This document shows, piece by piece, positions 1 to 4,557 of a DNA stretch of 5,473 nt (within the stretch, counting starts at the first letter, position 1; every line of letters begins with the position of its first letter). The notes below the pieces were generated by a model. It saw nothing but the letters and a program-made list of their open reading frames with translations, did not search any database and had not been told where the DNA came from. Source of the stretch: an uncultured Oscillospiraceae bacterium (GTDB lineage: Bacteria > Bacillota > Clostridia > Oscillospirales > Oscillospiraceae); contig CAJULJ010000116.1 in the NCBI GenBank assembly GCA_910587395.1, positions 1 through 5,473 on the forward strand. The letters are read 5' to 3'. The position numbers were made by a program, and so were the translations under genes.

Positions 1-174
1 CTCAACTCCAGCCGGAAAAAGCGCATCGCCGCCGGGTCCGGCACCCAGGTGGTGGACATCAACCGGCTGCTCAAGCAGTTCGACATGATCCAGCAGCTCA
101 CCCGGCAGTTCTCTAACCCCAAAAAGGCAAAGGGTCTGTTTGGAAAATTCAAGGGCATGGGGATGCCTTTCTAA
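1..174 (+). CDS. ffh: Signal recognition particle protein Ffh, C-terminal end (partial)
   Basis: Only the last 57 codons and the TAA stop are present; the start lies left of the window. The open frame begins at base 1. It contains the M-domain signature SRKKRIAAGSGT (residues 4–15 of the visible part), followed by VVDINRLLKQFDMIQQL, which is the helix region of Ffh that binds the SRP RNA. The tail is basic and rich in Gly, Met and Phe (GLFGKFKGMGMPF), as is usual for Ffh. Known role: Ffh is the SRP GTPase that, with 4.5S/scRNA, binds signal sequences and targets ribosomes to the membrane receptor FtsY. The N and G (GTPase) domains cannot be seen here. Its place directly before rpsP matches the common Firmicutes order, which supports the call. 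The gap to the rpsP start is 84 bases. Confidence 0.95.
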   Translation, partial: LNSSRKKRIAAGSGTQVVDINRLLKQFDMIQQLTRQFSNPKKAKGLFGKFKGMGMPF

Positions 175-179
175 AAATT

Positions 180-215
180 TCCCGGAACCATATTGGTTCT
201 GTCCCCTTTCCGGGA
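180..215 (+). promoter_or_regulatory. Nested inverted repeats in the ffh–rpsP gap
   Basis: TCCCGGA at 180–186 is the exact reverse complement of TCCGGGA at 209–215. Inside it, GAACCA (185–190) pairs with TGGTTC (194–199) around a TAT loop, and this inner stem can extend outward to C183–G201. The inner and outer stems share bases 183–186, so their full forms compete. No T-tract follows, so this is not a standard intrinsic terminator. It could be a processing site, an mRNA-stability element or a leader controlling rpsP. The function is inferred only from structure and position. Confidence 0.45.
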
Positions 216-258
216 CATTTACCATAAATGAATGAACAACTTTGGAGGTGAATATACG

Positions 259-495
259 ATGGTTAAGATCAGACTGCGCCGCATGGGCGCTAAGAAGGCT
301 CCCTTCTACCGCGTTGTGGTGGCTGACTCCCGCTATCCCCGGGACGGCCGCTTTATCGAGGAGATCGGTACCTATGACCCCCGGCAGAACCCCGCCGCTG
401 TCAACATCGACACCGACCGGGCCCAGGCCTGGATCAAAGCCGGCGCTCAGCCCACCGACACGGTGCGCGACCTGCTGAAAAAGGCTGGCCTGTAA
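259..495 (+). CDS. rpsP: 30S ribosomal protein S16
   Basis: This 78-residue protein starts MVKIRLRRMGAKKAPFYRVVVADSR, the standard S16 N-terminus. It continues with the conserved RDGRFIEEIGTYDP segment (about residues 28–41) and ends with WIKAGAQPTDTVRDLLKKAGL. Length and sequence are typical for bacterial S16, a small-subunit assembly protein that binds 16S rRNA in the body of the 30S subunit. The start at 259 is chosen because GGAGGTG (244–250) lies 8 bases upstream. An in-frame ATG at 232 would translate the ribosome binding site itself and add nine unconserved residues. The gene lies between ffh and khpA, with 18 bases to the next start, so it is clearly co-transcribed with khpA. A terminator after khpA suggests that rpsP–khpA mRNA may be more abundant than the rimM–trmD part. 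Confidence 0.97.
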   Translation: MVKIRLRRMGAKKAPFYRVVVADSRYPRDGRFIEEIGTYDPRQNPAAVNIDTDRAQAWIKAGAQPTDTVRDLLKKAGL

Positions 496-513
496 TTTCA
501 TTCAGGAGGCCAC

Positions 514-744
514 ATGAAGGAATTGCTCACTTATATCGCCCGCAGCCTGGTGGACGATCCCGACGCGGTGTCCGTCTCCGAGTATGAGACGCCCGCCGAG
601 ACGGTGCTGGAGCTCCGGGTCGCCCCCGGCGATATGGGCAAGGTGATCGGCCGTCAGGGCCGCATTGCCAAGGAGATCCGGGCACTGATGCGCTCGGTGG
701 CCCAGCGCCAGGGCAAAAAGCTCTCAGTTGACATCGTTGACTGA
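514..744 (+). CDS. khpA: KH-domain RNA-binding protein KhpA (YlqC family)
   Basis: This 76-residue protein consists almost entirely of one KH domain. The RNA-binding GxxG loop is GRQG at residues 46–49, inside GKVIGRQGRIAKEIRALM, followed by the last strand (KKLSVDIVD). Length and position between rpsP and rimM are diagnostic of the KhpA/YlqC family. In Gram-positive bacteria KhpA is reported to pair with KhpB (Jag/EloR) and bind RNA, with effects on cell elongation and division and on post-transcriptional control. The partner is not in this window. The ribosome binding site AGGAGG (504–509) leaves only 4 bases before the ATG, slightly close but acceptable. There is an 18-base gap after the rpsP stop, and a strong intrinsic terminator begins 7 bases after the khpA stop. 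Confidence 0.94.
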   Translation: MKELLTYIARSLVDDPDAVSVSEYETPAETVLELRVAPGDMGKVIGRQGRIAKEIRALMRSVAQRQGKKLSVDIVD

Positions 745-750
745 AACGCA

Positions 751-783
751 GAACAGGCGGGGCGTAGCCCCGCTTGTTTTTTT
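751..783 (+). terminator. Intrinsic terminator between khpA and rimM
   Basis: Bases 753–763 (ACAGGCGGGGC) pair with 767–777 (GCCCCGCTTGT) around a three-base GTA loop. The stem has 11 pairs with one G–U, and A752–T778 plus G751–T779 can extend it. Seven Ts in a row (777–783) follow the GC-rich core. This is a textbook rho-independent terminator reading on the + strand; the reverse strand has no T-tract after the stem. Because rimM has no visible promoter of its own, it probably allows partial read-through and lowers expression of rimM–trmD relative to rpsP–khpA. Confidence 0.85.
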
Positions 784-795
784 GGAGGTATCTCT

Positions 796-1278
796 ATGAA
801 CGAATTTCTTGACTGCGGCCAGATTGTCAACACCCACGGCATTCACGGGGAGGTCCGCATTGTTCCTTGGGCAGACAGCCCGGAGTTTTTGTGCCGGTTC
901 TCCACCCTCTATTTGGATGGAAAACCTATTCATGTGACATCCAGCCGGGTGCACAAGGGCAGCGTGATTGCCCGTTTCCAGGGAGTGGATACGGTGGAGG
1001 CGGCTATGGCACTCAAAGGCAGCACCGTCCAGATCTGCCGCGCTGACACTAAACTGCCTGAAGGCTCCTTTTTCCTGGCGGATATCATCGGCCTGGATGT
1101 GGTGGATGAGGACGGGCGGAAACTGGGCATACTGAAAGAGGTCCTCTCCCCTTCCATCCAGCAGATTTATGTGGTCGAGGGAGAGCGGGAAATTATGATC
1201 CCCGCTGTCCCGGAATTCATCCTGGAGACCAATATCGAAACGGGCTATATCAAGGTGCGTCTGATTGAGGGGATGTAG
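796..1278 (+). CDS. rimM: 16S rRNA processing / 30S maturation factor RimM
   Basis: This 160-residue protein has the two-domain RimM layout. The N-terminal RimM domain carries GQIVNTHGIHGEVRI (residues 8–22) and runs to about residue 85. The C-terminal PRC-barrel domain (about 90–160) contains FFLADIIGLDVVDEDGRKLG, then the IPAVPEFI stretch and a closing IKVRLIEGM. RimM binds ribosomal protein S19 and helps late assembly of the 30S head. It is slightly shorter than many RimM proteins, but no motif is missing. The ribosome binding site GGAGGT (784–789) sits 6 bases before the ATG and begins immediately after the U-tract of the upstream terminator. The neighbours khpA and trmD are the expected ones. 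A 108-base structured gap separates it from the chosen trmD start. Confidence 0.95.
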   Translation: MNEFLDCGQIVNTHGIHGEVRIVPWADSPEFLCRFSTLYLDGKPIHVTSSRVHKGSVIARFQGVDTVEAAMALKGSTVQICRADTKLPEGSFFLADIIGLDVVDEDGRKLGILKEVLSPSIQQIYVVEGEREIMIPAVPEFILETNIETGYIKVRLIEGM

Positions 1279-1303
1279 GAGCGCCGGCTTTCTTCAAAAA
1301 AAC

Positions 1304-1346
1304 TGCCGCCCTGGGAAACCGTTTCCCAGGACATGCGCCTGCGGCA
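1304..1346 (+). repeat. Palindrome within a larger stem in the rimM–trmD gap
   Basis: CCTGGGAAAC at 1310–1319 is the exact reverse complement of GTTTCCCAGG at 1321–1330, with a single C between them, so as RNA it makes a 9-pair hairpin with a CCG loop. Directly outside, TGCCGC (1304–1309) pairs with GCGGCA (1341–1346), leaving ten unpaired bases on the 3' side. A rival pairing exists between CCGCC (1306–1310) and GGCGG (1366–1370), close to the trmD ribosome binding site. There is no T-tract, so it is not a standard terminator. It may be a leader structure, an mRNA-processing site or, as DNA, a protein-binding palindrome; the sequence does not decide between these. Confidence 0.6.
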
Positions 1347-1386
1347 CGATTTCCCTGCCCTGCGGGGCGGACGAGAGGAGGTTCTC

Positions 1387-2694
1387 ATGTACTACATTGA
1401 TATCATGACGTTATTCCCCGACACGGTGGGTGACGTGCTGTCCGAGTCCATCTTAGGCCGGGCCCAGGAGCGGGATATCCTGCGCATCGACACCCATCAG
1501 ATCCGGGATTACACCTTGAACAAGCAGAAGCAAGTGGACGATTACCCTTACGGCGGAGGCCGAGGGGCTGTCATGCAGGCCGACCCGCTGTACCAGTGCT
1601 GGGAACACATCTGCGGTCGGTATCAGGCGCGTCCCCACACCATCTGCCTCTCACCCTGCGGCAGAACTTTCACTCAAGCGGACGCCAAGCGGCTGGCCTG
1701 GGAGCAGGATCACCTGATTCTGGTGTGCGGCCACTATGAAGGCATCGACCAACGATTCATCGACGAGTGTGTGGATGAGGAGATTTCGCTGGGAGACTTT
1801 GTCCTCACCGGCGGGGAGATCGCTGCAATGGCGGTGGCGGACGCGGTGTGCCGCTTGGTTCCGGGGGTTTTGTCCGACGCTGAGTGCTTCGAAAACGAGA
1901 GTCACTGGGACGGGCTGCTGGAGTATCCCCAATACTCCCGCCCTGCCGTGTGGCATGGGAGGAAAATTCCAGAGGTCCTATCCACCGGCGACCACGCCAA
2001 AATTGAGCGCTGGCGGCGCAAGCAGTCTCTGCTGCGCACACGAGAGCGGCGCCCCGACCTATACGAAAGACTGGACCTGTCCTCTAAGCCGGACCAGAAA
2101 CTGCTGGCGGAACTGGAGCGAGAATTGTCCCGGCCTCCCCTGCCCCAGCCCGTGGTATGCCGTTCGGCGCAGGACGGCGATCTGGACGCCATGGAAACCA
2201 TTCTGGCGCAGGCCAAGGCCCTTCTGATTCCCATCGGCCAGTGGAATGCCGGCTACCCCGCCCGAGATAATTTTGAGGCCGACATAGCTCGACAGGAGTG
2301 CTATGTACTCACCTGCGGCGGCACGGTAGGCGGATTTTTCACCCTCTCCACTCGGCCCGAAGCGGGGTATGCCGCCATCACCGACGGGAAATGGTCCACA
2401 AACGAGCCTTACGCCGTTATCCACCGCTGCGCAGTGGCGGAGCAGTGGCGTGGCTCCGGGCTGGCAGACCGCATGATCGGCGAATGCGAACGGCTGGCAC
2501 TTGCCCAGGGACTTGGATGGCTCCGGGTGGACACACATAAAAAGAACAAAGCCATGCAGGGATTGATCCGGCGGCACGGCTTTCAATACCGGGGCAACGT
2601 GCTTGCGGAGGTTCCCCCCTCACACGATCCCCGCCGAGTGGCCTATGAGAAGCGGCTGAGACACCATCCTAAAGATGTCAAAAAGAATCTGTGA
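1387..2694 (+). CDS. trmD: tRNA (guanine-37-N1) methyltransferase TrmD fused to a GNAT acetyltransferase domain
   Basis: This is a 435-residue protein of two parts. Residues 1–about 245 are a full SPOUT-class TrmD, which methylates G37 of tRNA with S-adenosylmethionine and so prevents frameshifting. Visible motifs are VDDYPYGGGRGAVM (50–63), LSPCGRTFTQ (88–97), CGHYEGIDQR (114–123), EISLGDFVLTGGE (132–144), LLEYPQYSRP (177–186) and RWRRKQSLLRT (208–218). Arg156 matches E. coli Arg154, but Glu171 stands where E. coli has catalytic Asp169. Residues about 256–425 form a GNAT N-acetyltransferase: the acetyl-CoA loop is QWRGSGLA (353–360), then LRVDTHKKNKAMQGLIRRHGF (379–399). The substrate of this part is unknown. 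Ordinary TrmD proteins are about 220–260 residues. The start at 1387 has AGGAGG (1376–1381) 5 bases upstream; an ATG at 1333 does not. No stop, frameshift or internal ribosome binding site splits the two domains. Confidence 0.95.
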   Translation: MYYIDIMTLFPDTVGDVLSESILGRAQERDILRIDTHQIRDYTLNKQKQVDDYPYGGGRGAVMQADPLYQCWEHICGRYQARPHTICLSPCGRTFTQADAKRLAWEQDHLILVCGHYEGIDQRFIDECVDEEISLGDFVLTGGEIAAMAVADAVCRLVPGVLSDAECFENESHWDGLLEYPQYSRPAVWHGRKIPEVLSTGDHAKIERWRRKQSLLRTRERRPDLYERLDLSSKPDQKLLAELERELSRPPLPQPVVCRSAQDGDLDAMETILAQAKALLIPIGQWNAGYPARDNFEADIARQECYVLTCGGTVGGFFTLSTRPEAGYAAITDGKWSTNEPYAVIHRCAVAEQWRGSGLADRMIGECERLALAQGLGWLRVDTHKKNKAMQGLIRRHGFQYRGNVLAEVPPSHDPRRVAYEKRLRHHPKDVKKNL

Positions 2695-2710
2695 AGCTAC
2701 GATCTCTCCC

Positions 2711-2738
2711 TTGACAATCCCTGTTGAGATGATATAAT
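2711..2738 (+). promoter_or_regulatory. Near-consensus sigma-A promoter for degV–rsmA
   Basis: TTGACA (2711–2716) and TATAAT (2733–2738) are both exact consensus hexamers, 16 bases apart, with an extended –10 TGA (2730–2732) just before TATAAT. The expected start of transcription is near 2745, giving a leader of about 28 bases that includes AAGGGG (2758–2763). It lies in the 78-base gap between trmD and the DegV gene, where composition turns AT-rich. Confidence 0.88.
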
Positions 2739-2752
2739 CTAATTCGTATTAT
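2724..2752 (+). promoter_or_regulatory. Possible second, overlapping promoter for degV
   Basis: TTGAGA (2724–2729) and TATTAT (2747–2752) each match five of six consensus bases with an ideal 17-base spacer, shifted 13–14 bases from the main promoter. The predicted start near 2759 would fall at the ribosome binding site and leave a leader of about 14 bases. It is weaker and may be chance in AT-rich DNA. Confidence 0.35.
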
Positions 2753-2772
2753 TATATAAGGGGATTATTTTT

Positions 2773-3609
2773 ATGAGTTTTTCCATCATTGTTGACAGCT
2801 GCTGTGATCTGACCCCCGAAATGCGGGCCGACCCCGTTTTCCGCAGCATCCCCCTGACCATCCGTGTAGGCGGCAAGGACTTCGTGGACGACCAGAGCCT
2901 GGACACCAGCCTGCTCATTTATGCCATGGACCAGAGCCCGGAGGCCTCGTCGTCCTCCTGTCCCGCTCCCGGCGATTACCTGGATGCCTACCGTCAAGCC
3001 GAGGGCGACATCTATGTAGTCACCCTCTCTGCCCTGCTCAGCGGCTCCCACAACAGTGCGTGGCAGGCCCGGCAAATGTTTTTAGAGGAGCAGCCGGAGC
3101 GAAACATCCATGTGTTCAACTCCTGTTCCGCCTCTGCAGGGGAAGTGCTTTTGGCTCAAAAGGTGGATCAGCTTGCCAAAGCAGGGCTTCCCTTTGACCA
3201 GGTAGTAGCCAAGGCGGAGAAGACCGTGGCAGATACCAACACGTTGTTTGTGCTGGAAAACCTGGACAACCTCAGAAAAAACGGACGGCTGACCCGGGTG
3301 CAGGCCATGCTCACCGGCGCGCTGCGTATCAAGCTTATCATGGGTTCTACCCCCGAGGGAGAAATCTGCAAACATGGTCAGGCGCTGTCCATTAAACAAG
3401 CATTGGCAAAGCTGGTGGATATCATGGCCTCAGATGAAAAACATAAAGGAAAAATCCTTTACATTGCTCAGTGCTTGTGTCCCGACCGGGCGCAGCAGCT
3501 GTGGGAGCTGGCAAAGAAAAGCTGCCAATTTACTGATGTGGTCATCACCGCTACTCGAGGACTCAGTTCTTATTACGCCAACAGCGGCGGAGTGATTGCC
3601 GCTTATTAA
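2773..3609 (+). CDS. DegV-family fatty-acid-binding protein
   Basis: The 278-residue length is normal for DegV proteins, which bind a fatty acid. In Gram-positive bacteria, members known as FakB hand the fatty acid to the kinase FakA for phosphorylation and entry into phospholipid synthesis. The opening SIIVDSCCDLTPEM (residues 4–17) is the DegV signature. SSSCPAPGDY (60–69) corresponds to the usual TSQPSP ligand loop, LSALLSGSHNSA (85–96) to the LSSxLSGTYNSA segment, and VFNSCSASAGE (114–124) to the VFDSxxxSxG segment. LDNLRKNGRLTRVQA (164–178) matches the conserved KGGR region. No signal peptide or membrane segment is seen, so it is cytosolic. It has its own strong promoter and a modest ribosome binding site, AAGGGG, 9 bases before the ATG. 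No fakA-like kinase is in the window, so the FakB role is a family inference. rsmA follows 37 bases after its stop. Confidence 0.92.
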   Translation: MSFSIIVDSCCDLTPEMRADPVFRSIPLTIRVGGKDFVDDQSLDTSLLIYAMDQSPEASSSSCPAPGDYLDAYRQAEGDIYVVTLSALLSGSHNSAWQARQMFLEEQPERNIHVFNSCSASAGEVLLAQKVDQLAKAGLPFDQVVAKAEKTVADTNTLFVLENLDNLRKNGRLTRVQAMLTGALRIKLIMGSTPEGEICKHGQALSIKQALAKLVDIMASDEKHKGKILYIAQCLCPDRAQQLWELAKKSCQFTDVVITATRGLSSYYANSGGVIAAY

Positions 3610-3614
3610 AGGGA

Positions 3615-3627
3615 CCGCCTCAGGCGG
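3615..3627 (+). other. Small hairpin before rsmA start
   Basis: CCGCC (3615–3619) pairs with GGCGG (3623–3627) around a TCA loop. No T-tract follows. It covers part of the purine-rich stretch GGCGGAG just upstream of the possible rsmA starts, so it might affect start choice or translation after degV. It is short, and its importance is uncertain. Confidence 0.3.
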
Positions 3628-3646
3628 AGATATGAGGGATGACACC

Positions 3647-4495
3647 ATGGATCTGTGCGATATCAGAGAAATCAAAGCCCTGCTGGCTCGTCATGGCTTC
3701 CATTTTTCCAAGTCCATGGGACAGAATTTTCTCATTGCGGACTGGGTGCCCCGAGAGATCGCCGATGCCGCTGAGCTAAATGAGAACTGCGCTGTGTTGG
3801 AAATCGGTCCGGGCATCGGCTCCCTCACTCAGCAATTGGCCCAAAGAGCGCATAAGGTAATTGCCGTGGAATTGGACACCTCCCTGCTGCCTATTCTAAA
3901 CGAGACATTGGGGGATTATCCCAATGTGGAGATTATTTCTGGCGATGTGTTGAAACTGGATCTTTCCGCTGTCTTAGCCGACAAGTCCCAAAGCTTTACA
4001 GTAAAAGCCTGTGCCAACCTGCCTTATAACATTACGACCCCGGTATTGACTAAGCTACTGGAGACGGGCTGTTTCCATTCTATCACGGTGATGGTCCAAC
4101 GAGAGGTAGCCCGACGTATCTGCGCCGCACCCGGAGATTCTGATTGCGGAGCATTCTCCCTGTTTTGCCAGTATTATGCGCAATGTAAGCTGTTGTTCGA
4201 GGTACCTCCGGAGTGTTTCCTCCCTGCTCCCAAGGTCACCTCCGCAGTGGTCCAGCTTACTCCCCATGCTATTCCACCGGTGAACGGCGATCCAAATGAC
4301 ATTTTTCCTGTGGTAAAGGCCGCTTTTGCCCAACGCCGCAAAACTCTGCTCAACGCCCTTTCCTCTGCTTATGGGAACCGCTTCTCCAAAGAGCATCTGC
4401 GGCAAATTATTTTGGATTGCAATCTGCCTGAGACCATTCGAGGGGAGCGGTTGGGATTAGAACAGTTCTCTGAATTGGCCCAACATCTCAGTTGA
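3647..4495 (+). CDS. rsmA: 16S rRNA (adenine-1518/1519-N6) dimethyltransferase RsmA (KsgA)
   Basis: This 282-residue Rossmann-fold methyltransferase puts two methyl groups on each of two adjacent adenines near the 3' end of 16S rRNA, a late checkpoint in 30S assembly. Loss of KsgA gives kasugamycin resistance in E. coli. Motifs in order are SKSMGQNFL (residues 21–29), the SAM loop LEIGPGIGSLT (51–61), acidic Glu75 in VIAVELD, SGDVL (98–102), the catalytic NLPYNI (124–129), FLPAPKVTSAVV (191–202) and the C-terminal FAQRRKTLLNAL (227–238). The start at 3647 is chosen because GAGGG (3634–3638) is 8 bases upstream and the protein then begins as RsmA normally does. An ATG at 3632 (with GGAG only 2 bases away) and a TTG at 3596 overlapping degV are less likely. 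It probably shares the degV transcript, which may end at the inverted repeat starting at 4501. Confidence 0.95.
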   Translation: MDLCDIREIKALLARHGFHFSKSMGQNFLIADWVPREIADAAELNENCAVLEIGPGIGSLTQQLAQRAHKVIAVELDTSLLPILNETLGDYPNVEIISGDVLKLDLSAVLADKSQSFTVKACANLPYNITTPVLTKLLETGCFHSITVMVQREVARRICAAPGDSDCGAFSLFCQYYAQCKLLFEVPPECFLPAPKVTSAVVQLTPHAIPPVNGDPNDIFPVVKAAFAQRRKTLLNALSSAYGNRFSKEHLRQIILDCNLPETIRGERLGLEQFSELAQHLS

Positions 4496-4500
4496 TGTAA

Positions 4501-4552
4501 AACCTCCTTTGTCAAATTCTGAGCCTGTGCATAGGATGAAACAAAGGAGGTT
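4501..4552 (+). promoter_or_regulatory. Perfect 12-bp inverted repeat that can hide the amidase ribosome binding site
   Basis: AACCTCCTTTGT (4501–4512) is the exact reverse complement of ACAAAGGAGGTT (4541–4552), with a 28-base loop. The 3' arm contains AAAGGAGG (4543–4550), the amidase ribosome binding site 7 bases before its ATG. The 5' arm, ACCTCCTTT, copies the anti-Shine-Dalgarno end of 16S rRNA. In a transcript reading through from rsmA the stem would block translation of the amidase. The CTTTT after the stem (4553–4557) could also make it a weak terminator for rsmA. The pairing is seen directly; which role it plays is inferred. Confidence 0.7.
4509..4537 (+). promoter_or_regulatory. 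Possible sigma-A promoter in the loop of the amidase leader
   Basis: TTGTCA (4509–4514, five of six consensus bases) and TAGGAT (4532–4537, four of six) are separated by an ideal 17 bases. The expected start of transcription is about 4543–4545. A transcript from here would lack the 5' arm of the inverted repeat and leave the ribosome binding site free. TGTCAAA (4510–4516), one mismatch from the Spo0A box TGTCGAA, overlaps the –35. The –10 is only moderate. Confidence 0.45.
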
Positions 4553-4557
4553 CTTTT

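Noticed and set aside
232..258. Upstream ATG extending rpsP by nine residues (MNNFGGEYT)
   Set aside because: It would translate the GGAGGTG ribosome binding site, has no binding site of its own, and S16 proteins start at MVKIRL.
1333..1386. Upstream ATG extending trmD by 18 residues
   Set aside because: It lies in the palindromic leader without a ribosome binding site, and the ATG at 1387 has AGGAGG at ideal distance and matches the normal TrmD start.
1736..2227. 163-residue open frame on the + strand inside trmD
   Set aside because: It is an out-of-frame reading of clear TrmD and GNAT codons, its composition is unnatural (rich in Trp, Arg and Cys), and it has no ribosome binding site.
2059..2586. 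175-residue open frame on the – strand opposite the GNAT domain
   Set aside because: It shows no recognisable motif and lies opposite well-conserved GNAT codons; it is a by-product of high GC content.
2152..2694. Separate GNAT gene starting inside trmD at GTG 2152 or ATG 2188
   Set aside because: No purine-rich binding site precedes either codon, and the frame is continuous with TrmD, so a fused product is the simpler reading.
4055..4405. 116-residue open frame on the – strand within rsmA
   Set aside because: It overlaps conserved RsmA motifs, has no ribosome binding site and shows no recognisable family.
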